A stretch of 64,000 bases of DNA. Source: Streptomyces venezuelae (GTDB taxonomy: Bacteria > Actinomycetota > Actinomycetes > Streptomycetales > Streptomycetaceae). Shown piece by piece: positions 62,660 to 64,000 of the stretch; position 1 is the stretch's first letter, and every line of letters starts with the position of its first letter. The stretch is taken from positions 3,248,001-3,312,000 of the forward strand of contig NZ_CP029193.1 in the NCBI RefSeq assembly GCF_008642355.1, read 5' to 3'. The notes beneath the pieces are model-generated. The model ran no database searches. It was not told the origin of the DNA and was given only the letters and a program-made list of their open reading frames with translations. A program made the translations under genes and the position numbers.

Positions 62660-63511
62660 GTGGCGGTACGCAAGGACATCGACGGCTCGGCGAGCGTGCC
62701 CGCCTTCTACGGCAAGGAGCTGCGCTGGAAACGGGAGGCGGCGGGGCGGACGCTTCAGGAGACGGTCGCGGGCAGCTTCTACGGGGCGTCGTATCTGAGT
62801 GAGATCGAGCGGGGCGAGCGCCGGATGCCGCTGGAAATGGCCCGCCATGTGGACCAGTTCCTGGGGACGGACGGGTTCTTCGAACGGCGGTGCGCGGACG
62901 TGCACAAGGCCCGGAAGGGCGCGCACGCGGCGTACTTCGTGCAGGTCCTGGAAGCGGAACCGCGGGCGCGGACCATCGAGGAGTGGAACAACGCGCTCAT
63001 CCCGGGGTTGTTGCAGACCGGGGCGTACGCACGGGCGGTCATCCACTCGACGCACCCACTGGACCTTCCGGAGGAAGTCGACGCGAAGATCGACGCTCGG
63101 TTGCAGCGGGCCAAGCTCTTCGACGACCCGAAGAAACCGGAGTACTGGACGATCCTGCACGAGTCCCTGCTGCGGGAGCCGATTCTGCCACCGGAGGAGA
63201 TGGCTGAGCAGCTCGACCACGTCGCAGCGTTGGCTAAACGCCGTCGCATCGTTCCACAGATTCTCTTGTGGAACGCTCCAACCCGTCCCTTCATGGGGTT
63301 GCCGCTGAAGTTCATGGAGTTCGACGACGCGCCTCCGCTCATGTACACGGAAGGCCCGTACCACGGACAGTGTGTGGACGATCCGGCCCTCGTGAAGCCG
63401 TACCGGAAGACATACGATCGGCTCAGGGCCGCCGCACTGCCGCCGGAGGCGTCCCTCGCCATGATCGAGGATGCGGCTGAGGAATACCGAAATGGCAAGC
63501 CACGACGTTGA
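62660..63511 (+). CDS. XRE-family regulator with DUF5753 domain
   Basis: A 283-residue protein: helix-turn-helix at ~15-70 (GKELRWKREAAGRTLQETVAG, SYLSEIERGERRMP) followed by a long DUF5753 domain (EWNNALIPGLLQTGAYARAVI, KPEYWTILHESLLREPI). BldB/WhiJ-like loci use such regulators with a DUF397 partner. GTG 62660 has ggaagg 10 nt upstream. It overlaps the downstream DUF397 gene by 20 bp. Confidence 0.92.
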   Translation: MAVRKDIDGSASVPAFYGKELRWKREAAGRTLQETVAGSFYGASYLSEIERGERRMPLEMARHVDQFLGTDGFFERRCADVHKARKGAHAAYFVQVLEAEPRARTIEEWNNALIPGLLQTGAYARAVIHSTHPLDLPEEVDAKIDARLQRAKLFDDPKKPEYWTILHESLLREPILPPEEMAEQLDHVAALAKRRRIVPQILLWNAPTRPFMGLPLKFMEFDDAPPLMYTEGPYHGQCVDDPALVKPYRKTYDRLRAAALPPEASLAMIEDAAEEYRNGKPRR

Positions 63512-63779
63512 CTTGAGCACCGCCGTGTGGCGCAAGAGCAGCCACAGCAACGGCGACGGCGGTGATTGTGTAGAGGTCGCCGAACGCTTTCCCGGCGCCG
63601 CCCGCTGGCGCAAGAGCAGCAACGGCACTGGCGGCGACTGCGTCGAAGTCACCGTTGGCCTCCCCGACCTCATCCCTGTCCGCGACTCCAAGAACCCGCA
63701 CGGTCCCGCCCTCGTGATCCCGGCAACCGCCTGGACCCTCTTCGTCGAGGCGGTCACAAAGGGGGAGCTGGCGGGTTAA
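63492..63779 (+). CDS. DUF397 protein with duplicated N-terminal motif
   Basis: A 95-residue partner of the upstream XRE regulator. The DUF397 start (VWRKSSHSNGDGGDCVEVA) is followed by a second copy (RWRKSSNGTGGDCVEVTVG) and a single C-terminal half (IPVRDSKNPHGPALVIPATAW). Normal DUF397 proteins of ~60-70 residues have one copy. ATG 63492 has gaggaa 8 nt upstream inside the end of the regulator gene. Confidence 0.9.
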   Translation: MASHDVDLSTAVWRKSSHSNGDGGDCVEVAERFPGAARWRKSSNGTGGDCVEVTVGLPDLIPVRDSKNPHGPALVIPATAWTLFVEAVTKGELAG

Positions 63780-63831
63780 GGCCTGTCACCGCAGACGGAT
63801 CGTCTCGGGCGGCTCCTCACAAAGCCGCAGG

Positions 63832-64000
63832 TCAGGTGGCCGGTCCATCACGCCGGCACCGAGCCAGCTCAAGGGCACATTGTTGAACGTGAGTTACCGC
63901 TGCTGTCAGCCGACGCCGCGCCAGTTGCCCGGCGAGTTCGCCGCTGTTCGCGCTGCCTGAGGCATGCCGAGCCGCCGTGCTCATGTCGGCGAGTTCCGCT
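63832..64000 (-). CDS. Possible 3' end of a hypothetical gene (runs off the window)
   Basis: A minus-strand frame open from the window edge to TGA 63832-63834 encodes AELADMSTAARHASGS, ELAGQLARRRLTAAVTHVQQ and CALELARCRRDGPAT. The composition looks like a helical coding sequence rather than chance, but only about 55 codons are visible and no family can be named. Confidence 0.4.
   Translation of the reverse strand, partial: AELADMSTAARHASGSANSGELAGQLARRRLTAAVTHVQQCALELARCRRDGPAT

Overview
The window is high-GC actinobacterial chromosome, almost certainly Streptomyces. The reasons are very strong G/C bias at third codon positions, frequent GTG starts, an 87-residue WhiB with the typical streptomycete sequence, paired XRE/DUF397 genes, and intergenic GGGAACTGCGCG elements. 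No rRNA, tRNA or CRISPR array was found. Much of the gene order matches, from memory, a conserved actinobacterial block also present in Mycobacterium: manA, a SIS-domain protein, manB, DUF3499, a zincin-like protein, whiB, fbiA/fbiB, manC, LCP genes, a TIGR03089 gene, an acyl-CoA dehydrogenase, purE/purK and gtrA. The window is therefore mostly core chromosome with several local insertions.

Layout. 1-6.8 kb: 3' end of an RDD membrane protein, a conserved hypothetical, ahcY (methyl cycle), a PTS permease with IIB-IIC-IIA order, and a cation diffusion facilitator. 6.9-13.4 kb (minus strand): manA, SIS protein, a Trm112-like gene, manB, an L-lactate permease and DUF3499; this supplies mannose-1-phosphate. 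13.6-19.9 kb: a zincin-like protein, a DUF5719 protein translationally coupled to a giant membrane glycosyltransferase, and whiB. 20.2-23.4 kb: a cysteine-codon-rich leader ORF ahead of cysteine dioxygenase, then the F420 genes fbiA and fbiB. 23.5-28.2 kb: a DNA glycosylase, manC (GDP-mannose), a secreted PGRP-type amidase and a TIGR03089 protein. 28.4-38.5 kb: five LytR-CpsA-Psr (LCP) genes interleaved with a glycosyltransferase and a thioesterase, a cell-wall glycopolymer attachment region.

38.6-47.4 kb: an M19 dipeptidase homologue that has lost its metal ligands, a VOC protein, UDP-glucose dehydrogenase, an acyl-CoA dehydrogenase whose 3' end is duplicated around a decayed integrase (a relic integrative element), an intact M19 dipeptidase, purE, purK and gtrA. 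47.4-52.4 kb: a two-component system, a POT peptide transporter and a secreted alpha/beta hydrolase. 52.5-58.5 kb: a stand-alone condensation-domain protein, then a four-gene surface-protein operon (LPQTG protein, DUF916 protein, a membrane protein, LAETG protein). 58.7-61.1 kb: a partner-switching module (ATPase, STAS protein, SigB/F-type sigma factor). 61.1-64 kb: a racemase, and a Streptomyces-type ATPase/XRE/DUF397 set.

How it fits together. The manA-manB-manC genes make GDP-mannose from fructose-6-phosphate, and the IIBCA permease next to them could import a feeding hexose. UDP-glucose dehydrogenase, the glycosyltransferases, GtrA and the LCP proteins point to export and wall attachment of glycopolymers. 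The most unusual items are the polycysteine leader of the cysteine dioxygenase gene, the relic element inserted at the codons for the catalytic end of an acyl-CoA dehydrogenase, the ligand-less M19 paralogue, and the DUF916/LPXTG surface operon.
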